This document shows positions 33,285-43,552 of a DNA stretch of 64,000 nt, one piece after another. The DNA is from Takakia lepidozioides. Its lineage: Eukaryota; Streptophyta; Takakiopsida; Takakiales; Takakiaceae. Made by a program: the position numbers and the translations under genes. The notes beneath the pieces were generated by a model. It was given only the letters and a program-made list of their open reading frames with translations. It searched no databases and was not told the origin of the DNA. The DNA is taken from contig CM060733.1 of NCBI GenBank assembly GCA_030704615.1, positions 48,050,001 through 48,114,000 on the forward strand, read 5' to 3'. Position 1 is the stretch's first letter. Every line of letters begins with the position of its first letter.

Positions 33285-33690
33285 ATGTTGATACCTTAAC
33301 AGAGGTATAGTCTGAGGTTGCTAGGGTCCCTTATGTTGATGATACCTTTACAGAGGTATAGTCTGAAAATGAGGGTTCTATTTGGTATACTAACAGAGGT
33401 ATAGTCTGAGCTGATTAGGGTCCACATATGGTGATACCTCAACAGAGGTATAGTAAAAGGACAAGCTCCTGTTTGGTATACTAACAGAGGTATAGTCTGA
33501 GCTGATTAGGGTTCACATATGGTGATACCTTAATAGAGGTATAGTAAAATGGACAAGCTCATGTTTGGTATACTAATAGAGGTATAGTCTCACATTAGGG
33601 TTCACATATGGTGATACCTCAATAGAGGTATAGTCAAAGGGACAAGCTTCTGTTTGGTATACTATCAGAGGTATAGTCTGAGCATACACT
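33285..33690. repeat. Array of nine short hairpins in the inner-element leader
   Basis: The word AGAGGTATAGT occurs nine times between 33301 and 33680, mostly preceded 6-7 bases upstream by its partner GATACCT or GGTATACT. Examples are GATACCTCAACAGAGGTATAG and GGTATACTAACAGAGGTATA. Each forms a stem of 5-6 bp with a 6-7-base loop. Units alternate in a roughly 92-bp dimer pattern with conserved spacers such as GATTAGGGT and GACAAGCT. It lies between the 5' LTR and gag. Confidence 0.85.
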
Positions 33691-34969
33691 ACTAGGGTTT
33701 GTAATGAAGAGCTAGAATGCAAGTCCTTGACTTCTATGCTTCTACTCAAGCAAAAATATGGTCTCTAGGTGGTCATAAGATGCATCTTTTTTCTCTCTTC
33801 CACCCCAATGTGCAACCAAGAGTGGTCCAACTCAACTTGCAAATCATTGTCCACCAAATCAATCCCCTTCTAGTCCTTGGGATTTGATTGCAAACTACCA
33901 TATCTCCATTGTCGAACAATCATGCATTTGTCTCCTCATCACTTGACAATTGCTCCAAATCAACACAAATTATCTCAATGTGTAGGAGCAATGCTTGTCA
34001 CTTACAATAATGCTCCCAAGCAATCCGCCTTGGATCCCACTCTCACGCCATATGCCTCATTTGGGGTCTTGCACTAATCCATCATCCATGTGCTCCCCTT
34101 GGTCATTTGAATGCATGTTCCATGACCTCTTGGCCTATGTGTTGCTCTCCTTCATCATAACATGATCAACACCTCTCCACTTCACACACAAATGGATCTC
34201 AAGGCCTTCACCTCTTGCTAGTTCAAGAGCTCCCCTTCTCAAACTTAAACTTACAAACTCAAGAGAGCATGCTCCACACATGCATCACTTGCTTGGTCAA
34301 CTATCCACCACAAAGCTCGCACTACCAAGAGCATGAATGGCCAAGTATTGCCTCCCCCTCTTGTCACATTACATAGTTAGGGTGAAGCTATGCATACATT
34401 GAATGATGATTTCCCTTCAAGGATTTCCCACCATATGTTCTCCAAGCCCTTCCAATGGTGCCCTAAGCTTAGCTCCACACCACCATGATTGGAAGATTTC
34501 TTCACATGCTCCCTTTCAAAACCTCTTGAGCATCTTAGTGCACTCCAAGTGCTTGCCCTTGTTGTCTTCAAGCCCAAGTCTATCTTCTCTTCCACAACAT
34601 CCACACTTTCAACTTGCTTAACCCTAGATTGATAGTGAAATGAGTACTAACAATCCTTTAGTTGCTCTCCACAAGCCATGGCACACACCATTGACTCCAT
34701 AATGCATACAAAAGATTCTCAAACCCTAGAATCCATGCTTCCACACACACAAGACTTCCTCCTTGCAATCTTTGCAAAATCTTGTGACTCAAGAGCTTTA
34801 TTCTCAAGCTCTCCAACTCCTTGGTGCATGCAATACTCGAGCACCTTTCCTTGCAACCCCTTGCAAGCTTTGTGACTAAATTCTCCTAGCTCTCAACCTC
34901 TTTAACATACAAGTGCAAAACTAATCCTTACACTCCGCTCTCACAAACATAAGGTGATCTTCTTGTAGT
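33691..34969 (-). other. Leader of the inner element between 5' LTR and hairpin array
   Basis: No protein domain seen on either strand. The base composition is CT-rich on the plus strand. A tRNA primer site could not be assigned next to the LTR end. Confidence 0.4.
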
Positions 34970-35389
34970 GATAAGAGATGAGAAATGAGAGAAGTGGAAG
35001 ACAATGAAAACTCTCAAAGCATGAAGCAATCACACTAAGAACAAGCCCTAGTCCTTCCAAGTGAAATCCACTCTATGACATAAACTAAGTCAAGCCAAGG
35101 GCACCCTTACTAAGGGAATCCACCCTACAAAGCCCTCAACACACTCCCTCTCAATACCTAGAGCTATGGAGGTGAGAGAAGCTCATGGAGGCTCAACTAC
35201 AAGAAGATGAACCTCCTCCATCCTCACAAGGGGAAAACCTATCCCCATGTCCCAAGTGAGGCTCGACACCTCACTTGGCATGTGAGACCAAATGAAGTCC
35301 CAACACACAAAATATAAATATAAATATCTAAAATGTCATAGTTAACTAGAAGTAGGTAATTCTAGATAACCATGACTAAAACCATGACA
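34970..35389 (-). repeat. 5' LTR of the inner element
   Basis: Nearly identical to 24316-24734, so the insertion is young relative to the outer element. On the minus strand it begins TGTCATGG. It differs from the left copy in lacking the 88-bp flanking repeat. The flanking 4 bases GCTG (35390-35393) are close to GTTG left of 24228, a possible mutated target duplication. Confidence 0.88.
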
Positions 35390-35393
35390 GCTG

Positions 35394-36180
35394 CATCCCC
35401 TTCTTTTGGCGCAAGATACAATCGTCGAGAAAGTGCATCTGGTTTTCCTTGAAGATGTCCGGGACAGTAGGTAATAACAAAATCAAACCTTGCTAGTGAC
35501 ATACTCTATCTCGCTTGACGTCGATTCAAAACACGAGCACTCATAAAATACTCGAGGTTTTTGTGATCGGTATAGACAGTGACATGATGTTTAGCTCCCT
35601 CCAATAGATGACGTCACTCCTCAAAAACATCGATAATCGCTAGAAGTTCTTTGTCATGGATTTCCTAATTGATCTCCGCAGCGAAAAATTTGCGAGAACG
35701 AAAACCAACAGGGTGAAGTCGGCCATCTGTACCGTATTGAGAGAGTACCGCGCCAAGTGCAAAGTCCGATGTATCTGCTTCCAAAAAAATGGTTTAGATG
35801 GGTCTGCATGTACCATTATTTGAACTATTGTAAATGTCTGCTTCAGCCTTTCAAATGCTTGGTCAGCCTTCTCGTCCCATACAAATTTGTCATTATCTGT
35901 GAGTCGTGTCAATGGTGCAGCAATTTAAGAGTAGTCATTGATGAAGATTCTATAGAAATTTGCAAATCCTAGAAAATATTGTACATCTCGGACCGAAGTT
36001 GGTTTAATCCACTCGATGATGGTTTGTATTTTCTTCTGATCCATAAAGACTCATTTGTCAGAAATAATGTAGCCCAAAAATTCGACTTCAGATTGGTGGA
36101 AAAGACATTTTTCCAACTTGACATATAGTTTTTTTTCCCTCAATTTATCAAGGACAAGGCATACATATGACGAGCCTTTG
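35394..36180 (-). pseudogene. RT thumb and RNase H of the outer element
   Basis: Minus-strand text in one or two frames: [51 protein letters not shown], then RNase H text [20 protein letters not shown] and FVITYCPGHLQGKPDALSRR. The chain runs up to the inner insertion at EGDAA. In-frame stops occur (TAG where the family has Trp in RQARW). The palm with its YxDD box is absent. Confidence 0.82.
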
Positions 36181-36451
36181 TCGCGCGCGGCCTGGGTGAC
36201 GGCATACTAGCCTAGGGGGTCATAGCAAGTTGTGGTGTAGGTTGGGCTCAACGAACCGCCTACCCGGCTGCGGTAAGTGCAAGGGTCCGTGGAAGCTATG
36301 GACGGATCTAAACAGTCTAACTTCCTACCAGCAAAGCAAAACTTAACAACTCTACTTCACATGGTGATTTGCATTTCCTAGTCCTACGATTTGTTTATGG
36401 ATTTTCTACGTCTTTAATCGTAATTTCCTTCCAAGTCTTTATTTACTACTA
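36181..36451 (-). other. Leader remnant of the outer element
   Basis: No gag, protease or RT core is recognisable between the RT thumb fragment and the LTR, which shows a large internal deletion. Confidence 0.4.
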
Positions 36452-37113
36452 TGTCGTGCGCATACATATCGCTACACAACTACATCGCTGTCCAAACCAC
36501 ACAACATATGTGCACACCAAACACTAGTCTATCACTAGTGCACCACTAGTGCACCACTAGGCTGCCACTAGCCACCACTAGTCACCACTAGTGTAGCCAC
36601 TAGTCCAACCACTAGATGAGTAAATAGGAATCAAAGACGATTTTTATAACAATGAACAAGAGTACAAGATATTGGAACACAACTTGAATACTGGAATGCT
36701 GGAAACTGGACCGGAGTACCAGATACTGGAAACTGGGCTAGAGTACTGGGAACTGGACTGGAGTACTGGAAACTGGAAACAAGAGTAACTTAAACTAGTG
36801 TTGGGGAGACTGAAGAATGTCCAATCTCGCCTCCTATATATACTGACTACTAGGAGGTTCCCTAAGAAGCTTCCCCAAAGGAGGTTTCTTGATAGAGAAG
36901 TTTCCAATGTTAAACAAAGGTTTCTTGATGGAAAAATTTCCTCCAAAGGAAGCTTCCTGAGCAGTTTTACTCTCGGTAATTTGGTAAACTCCCGATAAGT
37001 AATGGTAACTTATGGTAAGATCATGGTAGATCACGATAACTTTCGGTAACATGATAACTTAATAACTTTTGATATTTACTCCTGGTAAGTTCCTCTGGGC
37101 TATGTCCGTGACA
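36452..37113 (-). repeat. 5' LTR of the outer chromovirus
   Basis: The 36615-37113 part matches the left LTR at 21611-22121. The minus strand starts TGTCACGG at 37113; a matching end GCACGACA lies at 36452, which would give a 662-bp LTR. Between 36520 and 36615 it contains a tandem ACTAGT/CACTAG array absent from the left LTR. Confidence 0.75.
36520..36615. repeat. Tandem CACTAGT array
   Basis: Several copies of the palindrome ACTAGT and the related CCACTAG occur in about 95 bp, spaced 8-20 bases, as in CACTAGTGCACCACTAGTGC. The array is present only in the right LTR of the outer element. Confidence 0.85.
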
Positions 37114-37256
37114 CAAACCAAAAAATGTTCAAATGTGACACCCAGAGCCCATGAGAGCCACCGGCGGAGAACACCATGCATGAAGATTGCAAAATACAAG
37201 CCACGGGCAACCATTTCAGCCAAGTCAAGCAATACAAAGCAAACTAAAGGACAGAC

Positions 37257-38609
37257 CTATGAGCCCATGTAGCTCAAGCTCCCTGTTGGAGAATACCCTG
37301 ACCCAATGGGGTTCTGATGTTCCTTGGACAGGAAACCCCCATACTTCTCCACAGAATGTTGTTCATTTGAAGCCTCAATCTCTGAAAAAAGCTTACGAAC
37401 ACTACGGGCGCCCTTCTCTGCCAAATCATACTTTGCATCCCTGCCAGCATCACAATGTCTCTTATGTTCAAGCAACCCTGACTTGATGTCTTTCTTCAAG
37501 AAAGGTACTCCAACCACTTTGAAATTTTCCATTTCCATCTCTTTCCAATGTTTTGTCTTGCTGGTTTGCCAGGATAGTGAAGTTAATTTTTTGAGCAACC
37601 TGAAAGGGGTCCTGAATGGGAGGCCTATGTGCCCCCGATGGAGACAGGACAAGGTTTTGCGAGCACCGACCACCTACTGCGTGTGGGCCAATGATGTAAA
37701 TCAGACCAAGATTCACTACTCAATCTTTTAAATCATTCACACAGTTCCAAACAAGGCAAAAAAATAGTACTAAGACTGAATATTAGGGTGTGACCCACCT
37801 GCCATGGGCACCATCTCACTACTGCCTTCATCTTCAGTGGTTGCATCTGAATCTACAACGGGTAATTCATTCTCCATCGGTTCATCCTTGCCATCCCTAT
37901 TGTCAACATCTTCATCCGCAGTATCTGGTTGAAAATCCTCAATACCTGCCAGATTTCCTCCCCAATGAAGCCATGGAGTTTTGGAACATGAGGGAAACAA
38001 ACTAGGTTTATGTTCACAGGAAAAACAGAATGAACCACTATGTACATTTGAACATCTTGTGGTGAATCAGCATCTTAGGCAGGTGCATAGGAAGCTAAAA
38101 TTCATTACTAGGAAAATATTTGTGGTGAGCATCCATGACAGCCAGTTGATAACAGTATAAGTACAACAATTAAATATTGGTTGTACAAGCTCACAAACGA
38201 AAGCATCAGTGGTATTGACACAGAAGATGCGCCATTGAGGAGACAGTCTCTCTTCATGATACACACTTGATGCCAGGTATGTAATGTTATAGAATAGAGA
38301 GGGTTTCATAAACAAAGAATCGAGAGTAATTTAGAGTATTTTACCTCTAGGACAGTGAGGATTGCCTCCAGGAGGAAGATCTACCCTGCCTGATTCTGAA
38401 GTTCTTTCTTCCTCAACATCACACTGGTGTCCATCCTCGTGGTAAACTTCCAACAACTGTGTTTGCTGGTAATCTTGATCATCCCCAACATCTTCATGCC
38501 TTAGTTCCCCATACAGATTGCCGTCATCTAGCAGCTGAGTAAGCTCATCTATCTCCAGGTGTACTGTTCCTCCAGGTTCCCCATCCGTCTGCCAATCCTC
38601 TCTTTCTTC
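37257..38609 (-). CDS. Three exons of an unidentified acidic protein gene
   Basis: Minus-strand exons 38609-38345, 37945-37799 and 37599 to about 37257 have GT/AG borders and consistent phases (1, 1), giving one open chain. Exon 1 reads VHLEIDELTQLLDDGNLYGE; exon 2 is very acidic (TADEDVDNRDGKDEP); exon 3 reads NFKVVGVPFLKKDIKSGLL and KGARSVRKLFSEIEASN, then possible stop TAG at 37257-37259. Exon 1 follows a CCCTTAG acceptor, so an upstream exon is expected. I do not recognise the family. The gene may end here, or exon 3 may splice at GTCAGG/GTATTC (about 37290) across the retrotransposon nest to exons at 20.7-21.4 kb. Confidence 0.45.
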
Positions 38610-39839
38610 CTAAGGGTTGGGCCCTGCCAGTTTCATCGATTCCGAATCTGAATCTGAATGTACATAACAAGCAATGTGAAATGAATGTTATGGAGGGATG
38701 GACAAATGGTGGCAGAAGCTCAGACTATGAATATAGTGATGCCAAACAGATACCAGGAATCAGTGGCTACAGTGAATTGGCACTAAACATTTGTAATTAA
38801 CCTTGCCAATAAACTCAGGCTTCAGCACCTGTGCAAAGGGTCCATCCGCACAACATTTCTACCCAACGAAACTAGAGTACATCATTTGATATCAGACACT
38901 ACTTTAGACATTTTTGGAGATGACGGACTCATCCTCTGCAAGTGCCATGACGGGCAAGTGTCTATGAATCAACGTAGGCTTTCACACTGCCACATGGGGT
39001 TTGATATGGCTCTATTACTCTCATATAGACATGAACAAGGTCCCACATCCATAGCTGCTTTCCAGAACTCAGTTTATCACACTAGTTCTTATGTTGAATT
39101 GCATCTGCTACTCTCTGTAATCTAACAGACATTCACCTTTTGGCCTCAGTTGTCCCACCATTGACTGGGGTTAGAAAAGTATTCTTTCCACAGCCTCTCC
39201 TCGTCTCTGTTATCTGTATCGGGATACTTTCATGTTGTCAAATTGGCAATAGCATGTCAAAGTCACCATTGCAAAATTCAACATGGAATTAGGACCGGTT
39301 CTAATAAGAGAAAAAAACAGGATGAAATGTATTGAAAAAAATGTCTATATTAACAGTGCCTGATTTTATCAACTGTGCCGCTGTTGTTGCAGCTTCCAAT
39401 TCACCATCTACCATGCAGGTTTCTTCCAGCTATCGCTGCACAGGAAACCATAGCTAATCTTGAGCTTAAAATCCAGCCTTCTTGGATGAATCTGAACCCA
39501 CACTCTACCCCTGCTCCTTCAGCTATCCACGCTCTGCACAAATTATGCATATATCCTTGCAAACACCCCAACCCTACTTATTACAATAATTCCGATTCTG
39601 AATTGAAAAGTAATCAAAGAAAACTTATTGCACCCTCCTGCAAAATCATATGTACACTCACAAAAGTACAGTGAGACTTCCCACACTTAGCTCTTTAAGT
39701 GGAGGTTATCAAGGCCTTCCATACACCGTATCTCATTGATGGACAACCACAATTTCAAGACTGAAAAGATAAGATATATTACTGATGTGTGTGATGCAGT
39801 TGCCCAGAATGAAATCAACTTATGATGGCAAGGCCTTTA

Positions 39840-40085
39840 AAATGACACGGGCACTCCATTCTGCCATCGCGTTTCCTTCGCATTTCTGATACTCGTAATG
39901 ACCGAAGTCGAGCTCTGAGAGATTGGGTATCATACAATAGACATTTAATCTCCAACGGATCTTATTCTCATAGTAGAAAGGATGATGAAGGAAGAAATGT
40001 TCTGCCACCCTCACTTCTGTTCTGAACCAAAGCATGCTCTCTATGGGTGCACGGGCGCTCCATTCTGCCATTGCTTCTCCTTCTT
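39840..40085 (-). mobile_element. tRNA-derived SINE, possibly dimeric
   Basis: On the minus strand GCAATGGCAGAATGGAGCGC (A-box-like) at about 40078 is followed by GGTTCAGAAC (B-box-like) about 45 bases on. A second head, GCGATGGCAGAATGGAGTGC, appears about 200 bp downstream near 39872, so the unit seems repeated. The intervening body has no gene. Confidence 0.45.
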
Positions 40086-40194
40086 GACCAACGAATGGAT
40101 ATCATTCATTTAAAAAAGAATATTCTTTTGACAACTGTCTCGATGAAATTGGTAGTCTAATCGAAAGTATCGGTGCTAAAGCAGCTCAAACCCT

Positions 40195-40280
40195 CTGCCT
40201 TAGAAAGGCAGGGCCAATAAAGTTTCAAGGCCTCTATCCCCCGTCTTCTAAAATTTCAAAAAAAAAGAAAAAAGAAAAGA
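40195..40280 (+). mobile_element. LINE-like 3' end with A-rich tail
   Basis: CCAATAAAGTTTCAAGGCCTC then an A-rich run with G interruptions near 40256-40278. It resembles the end at 12050-12102. Confidence 0.4.
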
Positions 40281-42748
40281 TGCACTGAGTTTGGTTGGAT
40301 GTTTGGATTCATCGATCCTAAGTTTTAGAATATGAATGTTGTTTAAGAAACTTTTGCATGTAAGAAGGAAGCAGTAGCCTTTCAACGTGAAGTAACCCCA
40401 TGGTAGGTTATGCAAGAGTTGTTGTTGTTGTTTTTGTTTTTTTTTCTCCTGACAGCAAAAAAAATTGATGATGATGATGTGGCAAAGATGATGTGGCACT
40501 ATGGCACCCTATTCCGGCTCTACATTAAAACCCTACACTAACACCTAGGCCCACTCAGATTTTCCCCATTCTTCACTGTCTGCTTTCCCGCCATAATCTC
40601 GCTCATGCTCGCCCCTAGCTGCAGTTCTGAGCTGCAGTTCTGAGCTCTCTTGTGACGGATGTGTATGTATTGCCACACAAGGTTGGAGGGGTAAACCCTC
40701 CCAGCTTAAGAAGAAAAAAATAAAAAAAATAAAGATTGCCTTTCATACAACGTTATAATCCCAGAGATGGATAGGTGGATTTGTTTTTTTTTGGCATTGG
40801 CTACCCATGGTAGGTGGGTATCCAAGCTAGGGTGGGAAGTCGCTCGAATTGACCCAGGGCCCCCCGCAGCCCCATGCCTTTTAGGGGTTGCAAAGGAGAT
40901 GGTACTACTACATTCAGGTAGAGGGAATCCTCCAATGAGCTCTGCTCAGGTATTAGCTGCCTAACATGCTCCCTGACTCACATTTTCAACTTATCATTTT
41001 AAGACTATCCACAAAATACTAGAATATGAACAGCACACCATTCTTACACGAGAAAAAAAAAGTTCGTCACCTGTGACCTAATCCCAACGTGAGTATGGCA
41101 GAGAAGAGGCGAAGAATGTCTCTTGATGTATTTTTGATTGGTTGATATACACAGAAGAGCAGAGGAGAATAAAAAGCTCAATTCCGAACTGCCCAGCTTC
41201 AAAAACTTTTTGGCACTTTAAACAATTGGGAAAGGAGAGTGCCATCTAAGGAAATGGACAGGCGAAGTCCTAATGTTTTAACCTAATGTTTTAAGCAAAG
41301 CAAGAGTTGTGGGTCCAGTATTTGACTCTAGCTTGTGCTTATGCCCTCCACCATACCTGCTCGGTATTTCTACAATGAACCCTCTAGCAAATAAAGTTTG
41401 AAGCAGGCACGAATCCTTCAATTTACAACCCCACAACCCTGGGGACTCAATTACAAAATGACAAGGAAGGCTTTGAAGCAGTGAATTCTCCTCCCCAGTC
41501 CCGTCAGCTGCAGAAATCCCCCCTTATTCATACAGTGAGCCCTAAAAGGTAGTTTGGTCCAGTGTGAACATTGAGGTTTGCAGTGATCTGGACTGTAAGC
41601 TGGGCTACATGGAAGCAGACTTGAAAACCCTGCAAGTTGCCAGAATGCCAAAAACAAATTAGTTCCATCGTCACAACATGTATTGTGTTTACAGAAGGAA
41701 AGAAGCGCAACATGAGGTCAATCCCATCTGTAATAGACACTGCGATGAATTTTCCCAAGCCTGAAACATCATATCCGGCCCACTACTGCCAGAGATGCAC
41801 AGTGCAAAAGCGAAGGGGAAATTCGGGTTCTACCAAACATTGAATGAGGCACTGCATACCAGGTAAAGACATTGTGCAGAAGGGATTAAAGTGACTTTCA
41901 TCCCTCCAAGCGAGAGCCCGGTACAAACACAACTAGATTACATAATCCTTGTCTAGAGGATGGTTTTTTCTCAACCACGTTTAACCAGATGTCATCCCTG
42001 ATGCAGCCTTTTCAACCATCCAGGTGCGATAATATTCATCATTTGTGGACTAGCTTTGCTGACTGCTGCAAGCGTTCAGATTCCACCCCAAGGAACACTA
42101 TCCATCATCAAAGCAACCACAAGACAACAATCCAACACTCCAAGAGGGATTGACAGTCAAAGAGTGGTGAAGGTTCCAGTACAGATACAAGATTCCGCAA
42201 TATTTTTGTCATCTATAAATATACATTAGCTTTCAGTCTACAGCTGACATGAATTTTCCCTAAGATACGCAAAGGACAAATGTGCTCTAGAAATAGATCA
42301 AATGGGCGGGATCTTACCAGCCAGGCACCTCAGTGGACTCGGTGCATCCTTGTATGCTAGGCGTAACCACCTGTAGGACAGTTCATTCCAGTCCCTCAGC
42401 CAACTTTATGTGAAAGATGGAACACTAACAGCCTATCGGACCTGAGGGCGTGACTTGTTATAGAACACATGAAAATGCGTTGGTCACACGTTTCTATTGG
42501 TCCCAGCCAGGCATCCATGATATAATAAGTTTCCTTTCAGAAATGAATGCAAGTCGAACCATCCTCTCACAACGGAAGAAATCTCGTGAATAAAACTTAC
42601 GTGATTAGTCAGAGCACATCATCAGCGAGGAGCCCCGCCTGTCGCTTAAAGGATCTCAAATCTCCTCCGACAGCTCCATACGAGTGGCCACCTCAGCACC
42701 AAGAAACACACATGAATCCACAGGCCACATCAATGTTCAAGTGCAGCA

Positions 42749-43552
42749 TCAATATGAACTCCCATGATGAGAACACACAGCTTGAAGCTCATCTACCTCG
42801 CCAGTGGACTCTCCCTGTACTTTTTGTCGAAGTTCAATCACTTCCTGCTGCATCACTAATAGACGCTCTTTTAAGGTCAAGTTCTCATCCTGTAAGTACG
42901 CTATGTGGGATTCTTGCCCTGTAAGTCGTAGTTCGACACTCCGTTGAGGGTAATTTTGAGCCAGGGGCAAAGGGAATGTCATTTCGAACCGGCTAATATC
43001 ACGATCAACCCGTTGCTCTAACTGCTGGAGAGACTCTTCATTAGTGTCTAACGGCTGGGTATTGCACATGCTACTGTGTTCATTAGCGATAGTACTACTG
43101 CTGGCCGACTCATCAGACGATCGAAGACGTATAAGTCCAGTCATGGAGCCATATCCATCGACACCAAATTCTTTCACCTCCTCTATAAGGTCCTCGGTGT
43201 AGCGAGGTGCAGGAGAGAGGGCAGGAGTTGGGAGAACAGCAGGGGTAGCGGGAGATACGGGTGATGCCAACCCTGATTGTCTTACTCTCATAAGATATGA
43301 GCTGGTATTGAGAGGAGTACTAGGAATGCTGTCCCTCCATGGAAACAACTTTCTTGTCTCCAGTTCGTTGGTCCACGTAAAGTCTCCCAACTGTGGTGGA
43401 TAATTGACTCCTGTATTTGCGACGCCTTTGAAAAATTGCCGTGACAATTTCTTTCCATACCCTTGGGTTGATCTCCAGTTCGGCTTAAAGAGTGGCCTCC
43501 TCTCCCCGGAGGAGGCGACTACTCTGTACCCGACCTGGTGTCCCGAATGCAT
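42749..43552 (-). CDS. Unidentified 267-residue protein with coiled coil
   Basis: A single-exon frame with ATG at 43552. The N-terminal third is basic and aromatic (GERRPLFKPNWRSTQGYGKK, NTGVNYPPQLGDFTW). The middle is Pro/Ser-rich, followed by a motif EEVKEFGVDGYGSMTGLIRL. The C-terminal part is a predicted coiled coil (HIAYLQDENLTLKERLLVMQ). Length, composition and ordered regions make it a likely real gene. It resembles a type of plant protein with a conserved LIRL motif and a C-terminal coiled coil, but I cannot name it or its function. It is divergent from the FEY-like gene, with 1.36 kb between start codons. Confidence 0.6.
   Translation of the reverse strand: MHSGHQVGYRVVASSGERRPLFKPNWRSTQGYGKKLSRQFFKGVANTGVNYPPQLGDFTWTNELETRKLFPWRDSIPSTPLNTSSYLMRVRQSGLASPVSPATPAVLPTPALSPAPRYTEDLIEEVKEFGVDGYGSMTGLIRLRSSDESASSSTIANEHSSMCNTQPLDTNEESLQQLEQRVDRDISRFEMTFPLPLAQNYPQRSVELRLTGQESHIAYLQDENLTLKERLLVMQQEVIELRQKVQGESTGEVDELQAVCSHHGSSY

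Larger units (their letters stand above)
24228..35389 (-). mobile_element. Inner Ty3/gypsy retrotransposon with DNA methyltransferase and PHD finger
   Basis: An 11.2-kb element inserted in the outer chromovirus between its RNase H and integrase. LTR cores of about 420 bp lie at 24316-24734 and 34970-35389 and are nearly identical. Coding strand is minus. Order: leader with hairpin array, gag with two CCHC knuckles, DSGA protease, C5-methyltransferase, RT, RNase H, HHCC/DDE integrase, PHD finger, polypurine tract, 3' LTR. Gag-protease share one frame and methyltransferase-RT share another, each broken almost only by TAG codons. This copy cannot move on its own because the RT catalytic box is deleted and the chain is frameshifted at least four times. 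Such methyltransferase-carrying retrotransposons are known from dinoflagellates and charophyte algae. Confidence 0.9.
21611..37113 (-). mobile_element. Outer Ty3/gypsy chromovirus, decayed, with nested element
   Basis: Homologous LTRs lie at about 21611-22121 and 36615-37113 (the right one may extend to 36452). Both end in plus-strand CTATGTCCGTGACA, which on the coding strand is the 5' TGTCACGG LTR start. Between them, on the minus strand, are RT thumb/RNase H (35394-36180) and integrase plus chromodomain (22711-24275), split by the insertion of the inner element. Gag, protease and the RT catalytic core are missing, so this copy suffered a large 5' deletion. A purine tract directly precedes the 3' LTR. 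The two LTRs share only the part from GATGAGTAAATA onward; the U5 sides differ. Confidence 0.88.
38660..42748. other. Intergenic with SINE and LINE tails
   Basis: No gene recognised. It holds a tRNA-derived repeat at 39840-40085 and a LINE-like A-rich end at 40195-40280. Short microsatellites follow (GTT and T runs at 40415-40446, GAT runs near 40468-40480). The part next to 42748 is probably 3' UTR of the minus-strand gene there. Confidence 0.4.

Noticed and set aside
40803-40815. Third occurrence of CCCATGGTAGGT
   Set aside because: The surrounding sequence does not match the LRR insertion and only one copy is present; taken as chance.
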